From Dysgonamonadaceae bacterium (GTDB lineage Bacteria > Bacteroidota > Bacteroidia > Bacteroidales > Azobacteroidaceae), in the NCBI GenBank assembly GCA_031261015.1, contig JAISKG010000035.1, positions 1 to 11,553 on the forward strand: DNA of 11,553 nucleotides, read 5' to 3'. The notes under the pieces are model-generated. The model was given only the letters and a program-made list of their open reading frames with translations, was not told the DNA's origin and did no database searches. Position numbers and translations under genes: made by a program. Shown here piece by piece: positions 1-6,735 of the stretch; position 1 is the stretch's first letter; the number at the start of each line of letters is the position of its first letter.

Positions 1-1304
1 AAAGCATATTCGCTCGTGCGAATAAACACATCGATCCACGGATTTTCTTCTGGCCGGCCGGCCAAATTGGAGTTGTGCCAAAGACTTACGTAATCGCCGC
101 CCGATTGACGGCAGGCATCAATCAGTTTTTTTATTTTTTCAAATGCCTCGTCCGGCGTTAATTTTAAATGATGAATTAAAGTTGTGTCCATCATAATCGT
201 CGGATGAATTTCTAAGGAAGTTTCCTTGTCGCGTTCGAGATCGTAGAAAAAGTAGGGAACCGCTGTGCCTGAGCGGAATCCGGATGCTTGTGCGAAAGTT
301 AAAGTAAAATCTTCTTGAAAACCGGCAGCTTGCAAAACGCGAAAGGTTTCGGGCAGTTGCATCCGCAAAAAATGCTGGCGATTAACAGTGATTTTTCGTT
401 GAAGGATCCGTTCTAATTTGTTTTTTTCTTTGATTAATTGCTTGTTATTCAATAATGTATAATACGAAGGATGTAATCCGATAATCGGCAATTGCAACGA
501 TTTAATGTAATTGTAAAACCGTCGAACCGGATAAATCGTCGAGCGATCGTATTGATTATTTCCTGCTGTTAAAATAAATAAGTAATAAGAACGATTTCCT
601 TGTTGAAAATATTTTTCTATATTTAAAATGGTTTGGAAATAAGGATCCGTTTTTTGATGCAATTGAACGAATATTCGATTCATTACTTCAGAAAATTTGC
701 TCTGCAATACATCCCGAATCAAACCGCCTGTATTTTTGATAAATCCCTTATTTCTATACAAATAAGGATGATCAATATCGAAGGTGCAAATTGTGCGGAA
801 TTGCCTTTCTCCAAACACGGAAACATCATATCCTCTTTTTTCTAATTCGAGTTTTAACAGATTAGCCCAGCGGTCGATAACGGGAATTTCCAACACTCCG
901 TTACGATAAAGCAATGATTCTTCCAGCGGAAAACGTTGGTGCGAATCCAATTTTTCCGGATAATATTCTTCGTAAGACGTGAGTAAATAAAAAGAGGCCG
1001 AAAATAAATCAAATGGAATATCGCCTTGCGTTTGTTTAAAAAAGTAAAATAAACCTTGCCAAACGGATTGTTCTAAATTTTTGATGCTGCGCACTCCTTT
1101 TTCGTTTAACAAACCTTGCGGAACGATTTGCAAGCCGTGATTGAGATTTTCATTGGAGTAATTGATGCAAATTCCGGATTGTTTCTGGAAGATTTCTTTT
1201 TGCGTAATAATCTCAAAATCAACTTGTAAAAGTCGATTGAAAATATGTTTGGCAACATAGCGGAGCCGGCTTGTATTTTCGGATGAAAAGAAAAGATAGA
1301 CCAT
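1..1304 (-). CDS. Polysaccharide deacetylase-like protein (3' end cut by window edge)
   Basis: The minus strand stays open from an ATG at 1304 to the window edge: 434 codons with no stop. The protein resembles Bacteroidota proteins of roughly 430-440 residues that join a family-specific N-terminal domain (DUF7033 in recent annotation, from memory) to a NodB-type polysaccharide deacetylase domain, so only a few C-terminal residues are probably missing. Visible marks are the N-domain stretch IPFDLFSASFYLLTSYEEY (96-114), then the deacetylase motifs: FDIDH (175-179, divergent form of the metal-binding TFDD motif), GLHPS (276-280, histidine motif), NRQHFLR (308-314), GFRSGT (342-347) and WHNS (409-412). 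Such enzymes remove acetyl groups from N-acetylated glycans. No signal peptide is visible, so a cytoplasmic role in making a surface glycan is an inference. The start lies about 25 nt past a -7 box and has no Shine-Dalgarno sequence. An in-frame TTG nine codons upstream falls at the -7 box and is unlikely. Confidence 0.8.
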   Translation of the reverse strand, partial: MVYLFFSSENTSRLRYVAKHIFNRLLQVDFEIITQKEIFQKQSGICINYSNENLNHGLQIVPQGLLNEKGVRSIKNLEQSVWQGLFYFFKQTQGDIPFDLFSASFYLLTSYEEYYPEKLDSHQRFPLEESLLYRNGVLEIPVIDRWANLLKLELEKRGYDVSVFGERQFRTICTFDIDHPYLYRNKGFIKNTGGLIRDVLQSKFSEVMNRIFVQLHQKTDPYFQTILNIEKYFQQGNRSYYLFILTAGNNQYDRSTIYPVRRFYNYIKSLQLPIIGLHPSYYTLLNNKQLIKEKNKLERILQRKITVNRQHFLRMQLPETFRVLQAAGFQEDFTLTFAQASGFRSGTAVPYFFYDLERDKETSLEIHPTIMMDTTLIHHLKLTPDEAFEKIKKLIDACRQSGGDYVSLWHNSNLAGRPEENPWIDVFIRTSEYA

Positions 1305-1328
1305 GGACGGTTGTATTTTTGCTTGATA

Positions 1329-1336
1329 CAAAGGTA
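1329..1336 (-). promoter_or_regulatory. Bacteroidota -7 box for the deacetylase gene
   Basis: Read on the minus strand this is TACCTTTG, matching the Bacteroidota housekeeping -7 consensus TAnnTTTG. It ends 24 nt before the ATG at 1304. I see no TTTG at the usual -33 distance, so the call rests on the -7 box and its position. Confidence 0.45.
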
Positions 1337-1448
1337 ATGGTTTTGAGGAAAAATTTTAAAAAACGGATCAATTTTTACATGCAAAGTATTTTTTGATTAA
1401 GACACACAAAAATTAACAAAAAAAAACAGATACATACAGGAAAAACAT

Positions 1449-1456
1449 TAACTTTG
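1449..1456 (+). promoter_or_regulatory. Bacteroidota -7 box for the T9SS protein gene
   Basis: TAACTTTG fits TAnnTTTG and lies 32 nt before the ATG at 1489. The expected -33 zone is A-rich without a TTTG, so strength is uncertain. With the opposite-facing box at 1329-1336 it makes the 184-bp gap at 1305-1488 a divergent promoter region. The rest of that gap is AT-rich with no other feature I can support. Confidence 0.45.
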
Positions 1457-1488
1457 TAGCCTAATCAACCCACTAACATGTAAGAATT

Positions 1489-2916
1489 ATGAGAGCCACA
1501 ACTACTTTAATTTTCCTCTTCCTTTTATTCGGCAATTTATCTGCCTTGTTTGCACACGATTATCAATCGGTGTATTCCAATCGTGTCGCTATGTATCATG
1601 TATCCGGAGAACTTCGGGCCATGAAAATGGATTCGGTTCAAATGCAGGAAAATGATTCGGTTTTCTTTCCGGTAAAACGAATGAACCACAACGACAATGG
1701 GTGTTATAACCTCGGCGCTTCCTGGCTGGGCGAAAAAATCGTTATTTCCGAAGATTGGAATTTGTTTATCAATCAGGAAGATACGATTCGCATCAAGACT
1801 TCCGCCGAATTGAACGAATCATGGATTTGTTTCGCTTCGGAGGATTATTCAATTGAAGCCACCGTATCGAAATTGGAATCGCAATCTTTTCTCGGATTGG
1901 AAGATTTAGTGAAAACAATCACGTTTCAATCTTTTGACGAAAATAATCAACCAATTGATTTATGGGAAGATAAAACTTTAGCAATCAGCAAAAATTATGG
2001 TTTGATCAACGGATTTGATTTTGATTGGTTTGTTGACGAGTACGACTCTTATCGTAACGAACCATACACTTTAGCCGGTTTATCCAATCCCAAAGTGGGC
2101 GCACAAAACCTGACCTGGATGGAAGTGTGGGATTTTCAGCCGGGAGATGAAGTGCATGTACGCTCAACATCATATAATTATTATGATGATTATAGTAGTA
2201 GAGGAGCTCAGGACAAAAGTATTGTAAAATATTTAACTCGTACCGACGAAACCAATAAAGTTACTTATAAAAAACAAGTACAGTCGGCCTCTTACGTACT
2301 TGATGAACATGATAAATTTTCTTTGAGAAACGTTAAAAACTATGAAGCCACTCAAGTCGTCGTGCCTGATGATTATTTCGATGCCTTGCCCGGCATTCCG
2401 TATGGAGAAGGTATAGTTTATGTAAATGCAATGTATGATCCTAATTGGAAATATCTTGCAGGGTCGGGAGGTGAATTTCAATATGAAGAAGAAAATTGCT
2501 GGCACGAAATAATAATTTGTTACGATTGTGATGCTCATTATCGGCGAGGTTTGGGCGGTCCGTATTATGATGATTGTGGTTCTGTTATGAGTCATTCCGA
2601 ATCGAAGCTGGTTTATTACAAAAAAGGAAACGTCGAGTGGGGCTCGCCTTTAAAGATTGAAACCGGAATTGCCGAAATACAAACCAAATCTTCGGTCGTT
2701 TATCATCCGGACGGTGAATCTTTGCAGATCCATACGGAAACGCTCAGTTTGCCTCTCCGCTTGGAACTGCTTGATTTAACGGGTAGAACAATCCTGCAAT
2801 CCGAAGTAACGGGTGCTTCGCAAACAATTTCGCTCAGCCATTTGCCGAAAGGCGTTTATCTTTATCGGTTGATGGAGAAAGGGAAAATGGTCGATAAAGG
2901 GAAGATAATCAGGTAA
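1489..2916 (+). CDS. Secreted protein of unknown function with T9SS type A sorting tail
   Basis: A 475-residue protein whose function I cannot name. Residues 1-22 form a Sec signal peptide: basic Arg2, a hydrophobic core (LIFLFLLFG) and a likely cut after ALFA, before HDYQ. The last 76 or so residues (400-475) look like a type A sorting domain of the type IX system: a beta-rich segment with LRLELLDLTGRTI, then LPKGVYLYRL and a basic end, KGKIIR. By family knowledge the protein would cross the inner membrane by Sec, cross the outer membrane by T9SS, and end up surface-attached or released. The middle has no catalytic motif I recognise. It includes a Tyr/Asp-rich run (YNYYDDY) and a Cys cluster near 338-363 (CWHEIIICYDC, then DDCG) that could bind metal or form disulfides. 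It stands alone, divergent from the deacetylase and convergent with oxyR. The start is the first ATG, 32 nt after a -7 box, without Shine-Dalgarno. Confidence 0.8.
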   Translation: MRATTTLIFLFLLFGNLSALFAHDYQSVYSNRVAMYHVSGELRAMKMDSVQMQENDSVFFPVKRMNHNDNGCYNLGASWLGEKIVISEDWNLFINQEDTIRIKTSAELNESWICFASEDYSIEATVSKLESQSFLGLEDLVKTITFQSFDENNQPIDLWEDKTLAISKNYGLINGFDFDWFVDEYDSYRNEPYTLAGLSNPKVGAQNLTWMEVWDFQPGDEVHVRSTSYNYYDDYSSRGAQDKSIVKYLTRTDETNKVTYKKQVQSASYVLDEHDKFSLRNVKNYEATQVVVPDDYFDALPGIPYGEGIVYVNAMYDPNWKYLAGSGGEFQYEEENCWHEIIICYDCDAHYRRGLGGPYYDDCGSVMSHSESKLVYYKKGNVEWGSPLKIETGIAEIQTKSSVVYHPDGESLQIHTETLSLPLRLELLDLTGRTILQSEVTGASQTISLSHLPKGVYLYRLMEKGKMVDKGKIIR

Positions 2917-2935
2917 TTCATGTCAGGCTACCAAA

Positions 2936-3874
2936 TCATAAATCCACCACAAACTCCTTGAGTTGAGTATCTTGCATCGACTTCGGAACCGAACGGCGAA
3001 CCATTTGCATCACCTCATTCAACATCGTTTTGCGCACATAATCCTTGCTGACGACCAAACTCACTTCACGAACGGCCGTCCGGTTTTTGAACGGCCGCAA
3101 ATTTTCTTGCTGCTCCTCGCTTAAACCCATTGCGTGCATTTCGGGGATAATGGTAATGCCTGAGTTATAATCCACTACATGAATCAACGTTTCGATATTC
3201 CCGGATTCGTATTTGATAGAGGATGGATTGCCGGTGTTTCTTTTGGCGCGGCACAAACGTTCGATTTGCCCGCGCAGACAGTGTTCGTTTTCCAACAGCC
3301 AAACATTGTGAATATTGATTTTGTCCAAATCAATTTCTTTTTGCTTAAACAGCTCATCCTGAGGCGAAACGTAAGCGTAGAATTTTTCGTAATACAAGGG
3401 AAATTCGTTTAGTTCGGGATGATTGAGCGGCCCGGCCAAAATACCGCCGTCTAAAGTTCCGTTCAGCAATCCTTGGATGAGATTATTGGTTGTCGATTCT
3501 TTTAAGATCAATTCGATTTCACTCTCACTATCTTGTTGTTTATGAAGCAAAACAGGAACAAGATAAGTGGCAATTGTAGGTATAATGCCCAACTTGAAAC
3601 TGCCTTTCACCACTTGCTGCTCGCTTTCGACCACTTCTTTGATCTGATGAAGGTATTTGAGCGAAACACGCGCCTGATCAATGATTTGCCGTCCGATCGC
3701 CGTTGGCTCCACCGGATGTTTGGAACGGTCGAAAATCTTCACGTTCAATTCATCTTCCAATTTCTGAATCATCATACTCAGAGTGGGTTGCGTGACACAG
3801 CACATTTCCGCCGCCTTGGCAAAATGCCGGAAATTATCGACGGCAATAATGTATTCCAATTGTTGAATATTCAT
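2936..3874 (-). CDS. oxyR: Hydrogen peroxide-inducible LysR-type regulator OxyR
   Basis: A LysR-family regulator that senses peroxide and controls antioxidant genes. The N-terminus has the winged helix-turn-helix (FAKAAEMCCVTQPTLSMMIQ, about 18-37), followed by KLEDELNVKIFDR. The C-terminal part is the LysR substrate domain, with HCLRGQIERLC carrying two cysteines eight residues apart. I start at ATG 3874 (MNIQQLEYI), giving 312 residues. With that start the cysteines fall at 199 and 208, exactly the E. coli OxyR redox pair. A longer frame opens with TTG at 3898, but that codon lies inside the -7 box and is not credible. Two further adjacent cysteines (25-26) sit in the DNA-binding helix region. 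The gene is divergent from ahpCF, its expected target, with a palindrome between them, and its stop lies 19 bp from the convergent stop of the T9SS gene with no clear terminator. Confidence 0.93.
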   Translation of the reverse strand: MNIQQLEYIIAVDNFRHFAKAAEMCCVTQPTLSMMIQKLEDELNVKIFDRSKHPVEPTAIGRQIIDQARVSLKYLHQIKEVVESEQQVVKGSFKLGIIPTIATYLVPVLLHKQQDSESEIELILKESTTNNLIQGLLNGTLDGGILAGPLNHPELNEFPLYYEKFYAYVSPQDELFKQKEIDLDKINIHNVWLLENEHCLRGQIERLCRAKRNTGNPSSIKYESGNIETLIHVVDYNSGITIIPEMHAMGLSEEQQENLRPFKNRTAVREVSLVVSKDYVRKTMLNEVMQMVRRSVPKSMQDTQLKEFVVDL

Positions 3875-3895
3875 GTTTGATAGATTTTGTTTATG

Positions 3896-3903
3896 CAAAG
3901 ATA
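3896..3903 (-). promoter_or_regulatory. Bacteroidota -7 box for oxyR
   Basis: On the minus strand this reads TATCTTTG, a perfect TAnnTTTG match, 21 nt before the oxyR ATG at 3874. The -33 zone has no TTTG and is occupied by the palindrome at 3910-3924, as expected for a self-regulated LysR gene. The box overlaps the alternative TTG start at 3898, which argues against that start. Confidence 0.6.
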
Positions 3904-3909
3904 AAAAAT

Positions 3910-3924
3910 ATCAGTTTGACTGAT
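3910..3924. promoter_or_regulatory. Candidate OxyR operator (LysR-type palindrome)
   Basis: The 15-bp inverted repeat ATCAG-tttga-CTGAT has perfect 5-bp arms and contains the T-N11-A spacing of LysR boxes (T3911, A3923). It is flanked by a looser outer symmetry, AAAAATA (3904-3910) against TATTTTT (3927-3933). It sits between divergent oxyR and ahpC, and the ahpC -33 TTTG lies in its centre. By position it lies upstream of both predicted transcription starts, so it acts as DNA rather than as an RNA hairpin. Binding by OxyR is inferred. Confidence 0.55.
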
Positions 3925-3946
3925 GCTATTTTTGTCCGTAAATTTG
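3915..3946 (+). promoter_or_regulatory. ahpCF promoter, canonical Bacteroidota type
   Basis: TTTG (3915-3918) is separated by 20 nt from TAAATTTG (3939-3946), matching the Bacteroidota consensus TTTG-N19-21-TAnnTTTG in both elements and spacing. Transcription would start a few bases past 3946, leaving a leader of about 40 nt before the ahpC ATG at 3993. It is the most complete promoter in the window. Confidence 0.7.
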
Positions 3947-3992
3947 CAGAAAAAGTTACAAATAAAATAATCATCTAAAAAATTTAACAATT

Positions 3993-4559
3993 ATGCAACC
4001 GATTATCAATTCACAATTACCTGAGTTTAAGGTACAAGCGTATCACAATGGAAGTTTCAAAACCGTGACCGACAAAGATGTGTTGGGCAAATGGGCGATT
4101 TTCTTCTTTTATCCTGCCGATTTCACTTTCGTTTGTCCGACCGAGTTGGAAGACATGGCGAATAAGTACGCCAAGTTCAAGGAAATGGGCGTAGAAGTTT
4201 ATTCCGTCAGCACCGACACGCATTTTGTGCACAAAGCTTGGCACGACGCTTCCGAAACCATCCGTAAAATCCAATATCCGATGTTGGCCGACCCGACCGG
4301 CGCATTGAGCCGCGCATTCGGCGTTTACATCGAAGAAGACGGCTTGGCTTATCGCGGAACATTCGTCGTTAATCCCGAAGGAAAAGTCAAAGTGACTGAA
4401 ATTCACGACAATGGTATTGGCCGCAACGCCGACGAATTGTTGCGCAAAGTAGAGGCGGCGCAATTTGTGGCTGCACATCCGAATGAGGTTTGCCCGGCAA
4501 AATGGCACAAGGGCGATGCGACTTTGAAGCCGAGCATTGACTTGGTAGGGAAAATTTAA
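3993..4559 (+). CDS. ahpC: Alkyl hydroperoxide reductase subunit C (2-Cys peroxiredoxin)
   Basis: A cytoplasmic 2-Cys peroxiredoxin that reduces hydrogen peroxide, organic peroxides and probably peroxynitrite. At 188 residues it has the normal bacterial AhpC length. The peroxidatic cysteine is Cys48 in PADFTFVCPTE, and the resolving cysteine is Cys167 in EVCPAKW. Thr45 and Arg121 lie where the family places its active-site threonine and arginine. In the cycle Cys48 is oxidised to sulfenic acid, forms a disulfide with Cys167 of a partner subunit, and is reduced by AhpF, encoded 12 bp downstream. The ATG at 3993 follows an A-rich leader without Shine-Dalgarno. The canonical promoter overlapped by a LysR-type palindrome, next to divergent oxyR, points to peroxide-responsive control. 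Confidence 0.97.
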   Translation: MQPIINSQLPEFKVQAYHNGSFKTVTDKDVLGKWAIFFFYPADFTFVCPTELEDMANKYAKFKEMGVEVYSVSTDTHFVHKAWHDASETIRKIQYPMLADPTGALSRAFGVYIEEDGLAYRGTFVVNPEGKVKVTEIHDNGIGRNADELLRKVEAAQFVAAHPNEVCPAKWHKGDATLKPSIDLVGKI

Positions 4560-4571
4560 TCATAAGACATT

Positions 4572-6119
4572 ATGTTAGATTCAACTTTAAAAGAACAACT
4601 AAAAGCTATTTTCGCCGATTTAAAAGCGGATTATGTTTTCAATATTACTGTTTCGCCCCAGCACGAAAGCCGGGGCGAACTGTTGGAGTTATTAAACGAT
4701 GTCGCCGCCGCTTCCGAAAAAATTACTTGCCAAATAAATAATGGCGATGATTTATCTTTTTCTTTATTGAAAAACGGCGAAGACACCGGTATTAAATTCC
4801 GCGCCATTCCCAACGGTCACGAGTTTACCTCGCTGCTGCTGGCGATTTTAAATGCCGACGGCAAAGGCAAAAATATCCCCGACGAAGCGATTATCCAACG
4901 CATCCAAGCATTGAAAGGTAATATCTATTTAACAACTTATGTTTCTTTGACTTGTACCAATTGTCCCGATGTTGTACAAACGCTCAATCTCATGGCTTTG
5001 CTGAATTCTCGCATCCGTCACGAAATGGTCGATGGCGCTCTTTATCAGGAAGAAACAGAAGTTTTGAAGATTCAAGCCGTCCCGTCGGTTTTTGCCGATG
5101 GAAAATTGTTGCATGTAGGCAAAGCCGATTTGAGCGAATTATTGAGCAAATTGGAAATATATTATGGAGTAGAAACAAATACGTTGGAAATTTCCGAAAA
5201 ACGGTACGATGTCATCGTGGTTGGCGGCGGGCCGGCGGGAAGCGCAGCGGCCATCTATTCGGCGCGCAAAGGCTTGAAAGTCGCAGTGGTAGCCGAGCGT
5301 ATCGGCGGACAGGTGAAGGAAACCGTCGGCATCGAAAACCTGATTTCCGTTCCTTATATCACCGGTGAGCAATTGGCTGATAATTTAAGAATGCATCTTC
5401 AAAAATATGCTGTCGATTTATTAGAACACCGCAAAGTCGCCAAACTGGAAACTGCCGGTAAAGATAAAATCATTTCGACCGAAAGTGGAGAAAAATTCAT
5501 CGCTCCTGCCGTAATTATCGCCACAGGAGCAAGTTGGCGCAAATTGAATGTCCCCGGCGAATTGGATTATATCGGTCGTGGCGTGGCATTCTGTCCGCAT
5601 TGCGACGGGCCGTTTTATCAAAGCAAGCACGTGGCGGTTGTCGGCGGCGGCAATTCGGGCATTGAAGCGGCGATCGACCTTGCCGGCATTTGCTCGAAAG
5701 TGACGGTCTTCGAGTTTTTAGACGAACTGAAAGCCGATAAAGTCTTGCAGGAGAAAGTCCGGAGCCTGCCGAATGTAGAAATATTTGTTTCTTCGCAGAC
5801 AACCGAAGTGGTCGGCAATGGCGAAAAAGTAACTGCTCTTCGCATCAAAAACCGAAAAACCGATGAAGAACGTTTGGTCGATTTAGGCGGCGTTTTCGTT
5901 CAAATCGGCTTGTTGCCTAACAGTTCCGTTTTCAAGGAAATAGTGGCAGTCAACCGTTTCGGCGAAATCGAAATTGATGCGCATTGCCGCACCAATCAAC
6001 CGGGAATTTATGCGGCAGGCGACGTAACTACGGTACCTTACAAGCAAATCATCATTTCGATGGGTGAAGGCGCTAAGGCGGCGCTGGGCGCATTTGAGGA
6101 TCGGATGTTGCAAACTTGA
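4572..6119 (+). CDS. ahpF: Alkyl hydroperoxide reductase subunit F (NAD(P)H-dependent AhpC reductase)
   Basis: A flavoprotein disulfide reductase that passes electrons from NAD(P)H through FAD and two Cys pairs to oxidised AhpC. At 515 residues it is close to E. coli AhpF (521). The first 200 or so residues form the double thioredoxin-fold domain with redox motif CTNC (128-131, in LTCTNCPDVVQ). The rest resembles thioredoxin reductase: FAD-binding GGGPAG (218-223), redox-active CPHC (341-344, in FCPHCDGP), NAD(P)H-binding GGGNSG (358-363) and the second FAD contact AAGDV (481-485). All required motifs are present, so the enzyme should be active. It starts 12 bp after the ahpC stop and is certainly co-transcribed. 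No hairpin terminator is visible after it; the next 25 bp are T-rich and lead into another -7 box. Confidence 0.97.
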   Translation: MLDSTLKEQLKAIFADLKADYVFNITVSPQHESRGELLELLNDVAAASEKITCQINNGDDLSFSLLKNGEDTGIKFRAIPNGHEFTSLLLAILNADGKGKNIPDEAIIQRIQALKGNIYLTTYVSLTCTNCPDVVQTLNLMALLNSRIRHEMVDGALYQEETEVLKIQAVPSVFADGKLLHVGKADLSELLSKLEIYYGVETNTLEISEKRYDVIVVGGGPAGSAAAIYSARKGLKVAVVAERIGGQVKETVGIENLISVPYITGEQLADNLRMHLQKYAVDLLEHRKVAKLETAGKDKIISTESGEKFIAPAVIIATGASWRKLNVPGELDYIGRGVAFCPHCDGPFYQSKHVAVVGGGNSGIEAAIDLAGICSKVTVFEFLDELKADKVLQEKVRSLPNVEIFVSSQTTEVVGNGEKVTALRIKNRKTDEERLVDLGGVFVQIGLLPNSSVFKEIVAVNRFGEIEIDAHCRTNQPGIYAAGDVTTVPYKQIIISMGEGAKAALGAFEDRMLQT

Positions 6120-6143
6120 TTTTACTTTTTCATTCTATTTTTT

Positions 6144-6151
6144 TATCTTTG
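6144..6151 (+). promoter_or_regulatory. Bacteroidota -7 box upstream of the broken four-helix suffix gene
   Basis: TATCTTTG fits TAnnTTTG exactly and lies 31 nt before the ATG at 6183. The nearest upstream TTG (6116-6118) is 25 nt away, a little beyond the best spacing. The box appears intact although the gene it serves is broken. Confidence 0.5.
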
Positions 6152-6182
6152 CAATCGAAGACTAAAAACACAACTTAATTAT

Positions 6183-6540
6183 ATGCAAAACCCCATTTAC
6201 CGAAACCATGGGAATTATCGGAAATTGTACAGTTACCAAAAAGCGGAAACGCTTTACGACATCACTTGTTTTTTCTGTGAAAACTTCTTGCGACGGGGCG
6301 ATCGTACCATTGATCAAATGGTGCAGGCGGCTCGTTCGGGCAAGTTACATGAAAATTGTCATGACTCGCCCGCCCGAAACGATTGCTAATATTGCTATTT
6401 GTCTTTTGCGGCACACCGATTATTTATTGTTTCGGCAGTTGCAAGCATTAGAAAAGCAGTTTCGCATCGAAGGAGGCATGCGCGAGCGAATGTTGCGAGT
6501 GCGGCTTGAGGAGCGGCAAAGGCAGCAAGGAAAAAAGTAG
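6183..6540 (+). pseudogene. Broken four-helix-bundle suffix protein (internal deletion and frame loss)
   Basis: Two pieces of one protein lie in different frames. From ATG 6183, residues 1-54 read IYRNHGNYRKLYSYQKAETLY and end in DQMVQAARSGK, the N-terminus typical of four-helix-bundle proteins related to the 23S rRNA intervening-sequence protein. After Lys54 (6342-6344) the frame gives 14 unrelated residues and stops at 6389. From about 6346 another frame continues with RPPETIANIAICLL, then FRIEGGMRERMLRVRLEER and stops at 6540; this is the C-terminal end of the four helix bundle suffix family (TIGR04258, from memory). Intact members have roughly 90-120 more residues between these points, beginning QNIAEGS. 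The simplest reading is one deletion that removed the core and shifted the frame. Function is unknown even for intact members. The 110-residue frame starting at 6208 is mostly out-of-frame sequence and I do not call it separately. Confidence 0.75.
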
Positions 6541-6558
6541 AATCACCTGTCAATCAAT

Positions 6559-6594
6559 CTTTAAGACTTTAAGACTTTAAGATTTTAAGACTTA
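6559..6594. repeat. 8-bp tandem repeat, about 4.5 units
   Basis: CTTTAAGA occurs three times in a row (6559-6582), followed by a one-base variant TTTTAAGA (6583-6590) and a partial unit CTTA. It lies between the broken four-helix gene and the rpsL promoter. The rest of the 195-bp gap (6541-6735) is AT-rich, with an A tract near 6623-6640, then the promoter. Confidence 0.8.
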
Positions 6595-6641
6595 AGCCCA
6601 ACGATAATACCTGCTTTTCCCACAAAAAAATAAAAAAAACC

Positions 6642-6672
6642 TTGCATTTTCAATTATTCCTCCTTACCTTTG
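6642..6672 (+). promoter_or_regulatory. Promoter of the str/S10 ribosomal operon
   Basis: TTG (6642-6644) lies 20 nt before TACCTTTG (6665-6672), matching the Bacteroidota -33/-7 consensus in sequence and spacing. Transcription would begin near 6678-6680, giving an AT-rich leader of about 55 nt before rpsL. No later promoter of this quality is visible through rplD, so this probably drives the whole block. Confidence 0.65.
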
Positions 6673-6735
6673 CAACCCGTTTTGTGTAAACGAGGATTTT
6701 TTAATAGTAAAAATAATAAGAATTAAGATTTTAAA

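Noticed and set aside
633..845. Plus-strand 70-residue frame
   Set aside because: It lies antisense to the deacetylase coding region and has no promoter or family resemblance.
1106..1384. Minus-strand 92-residue frame
   Set aside because: It overlaps the deacetylase gene in another frame; the deacetylase frame carries recognisable family motifs, this one none.
1478..1483. ATG-TAA minimal ORF just before the T9SS gene start
   Set aside because: A start-stop pair can stall ribosomes in some leaders, but one six-base occurrence in AT-rich DNA is expected by chance.
2861..2898. Inverted repeat TTTATCG/CGATAAA near the end of the T9SS gene as a terminator
   Set aside because: The arms lie inside the coding sequence, 24 nt apart, with no following T run, so neither a terminator nor an operator is supported.
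4017..4508. Minus-strand 163-residue frame within ahpC
   Set aside because: It is antisense to nearly the whole ahpC gene, with no motif of its own.
6208..6540. 110-residue plus-strand frame as an independent gene
   Set aside because: Its first 46 or so residues are the out-of-frame reading of the four-helix N-terminus; only the part after about 6346 resembles a family, so it is part of the pseudogene.
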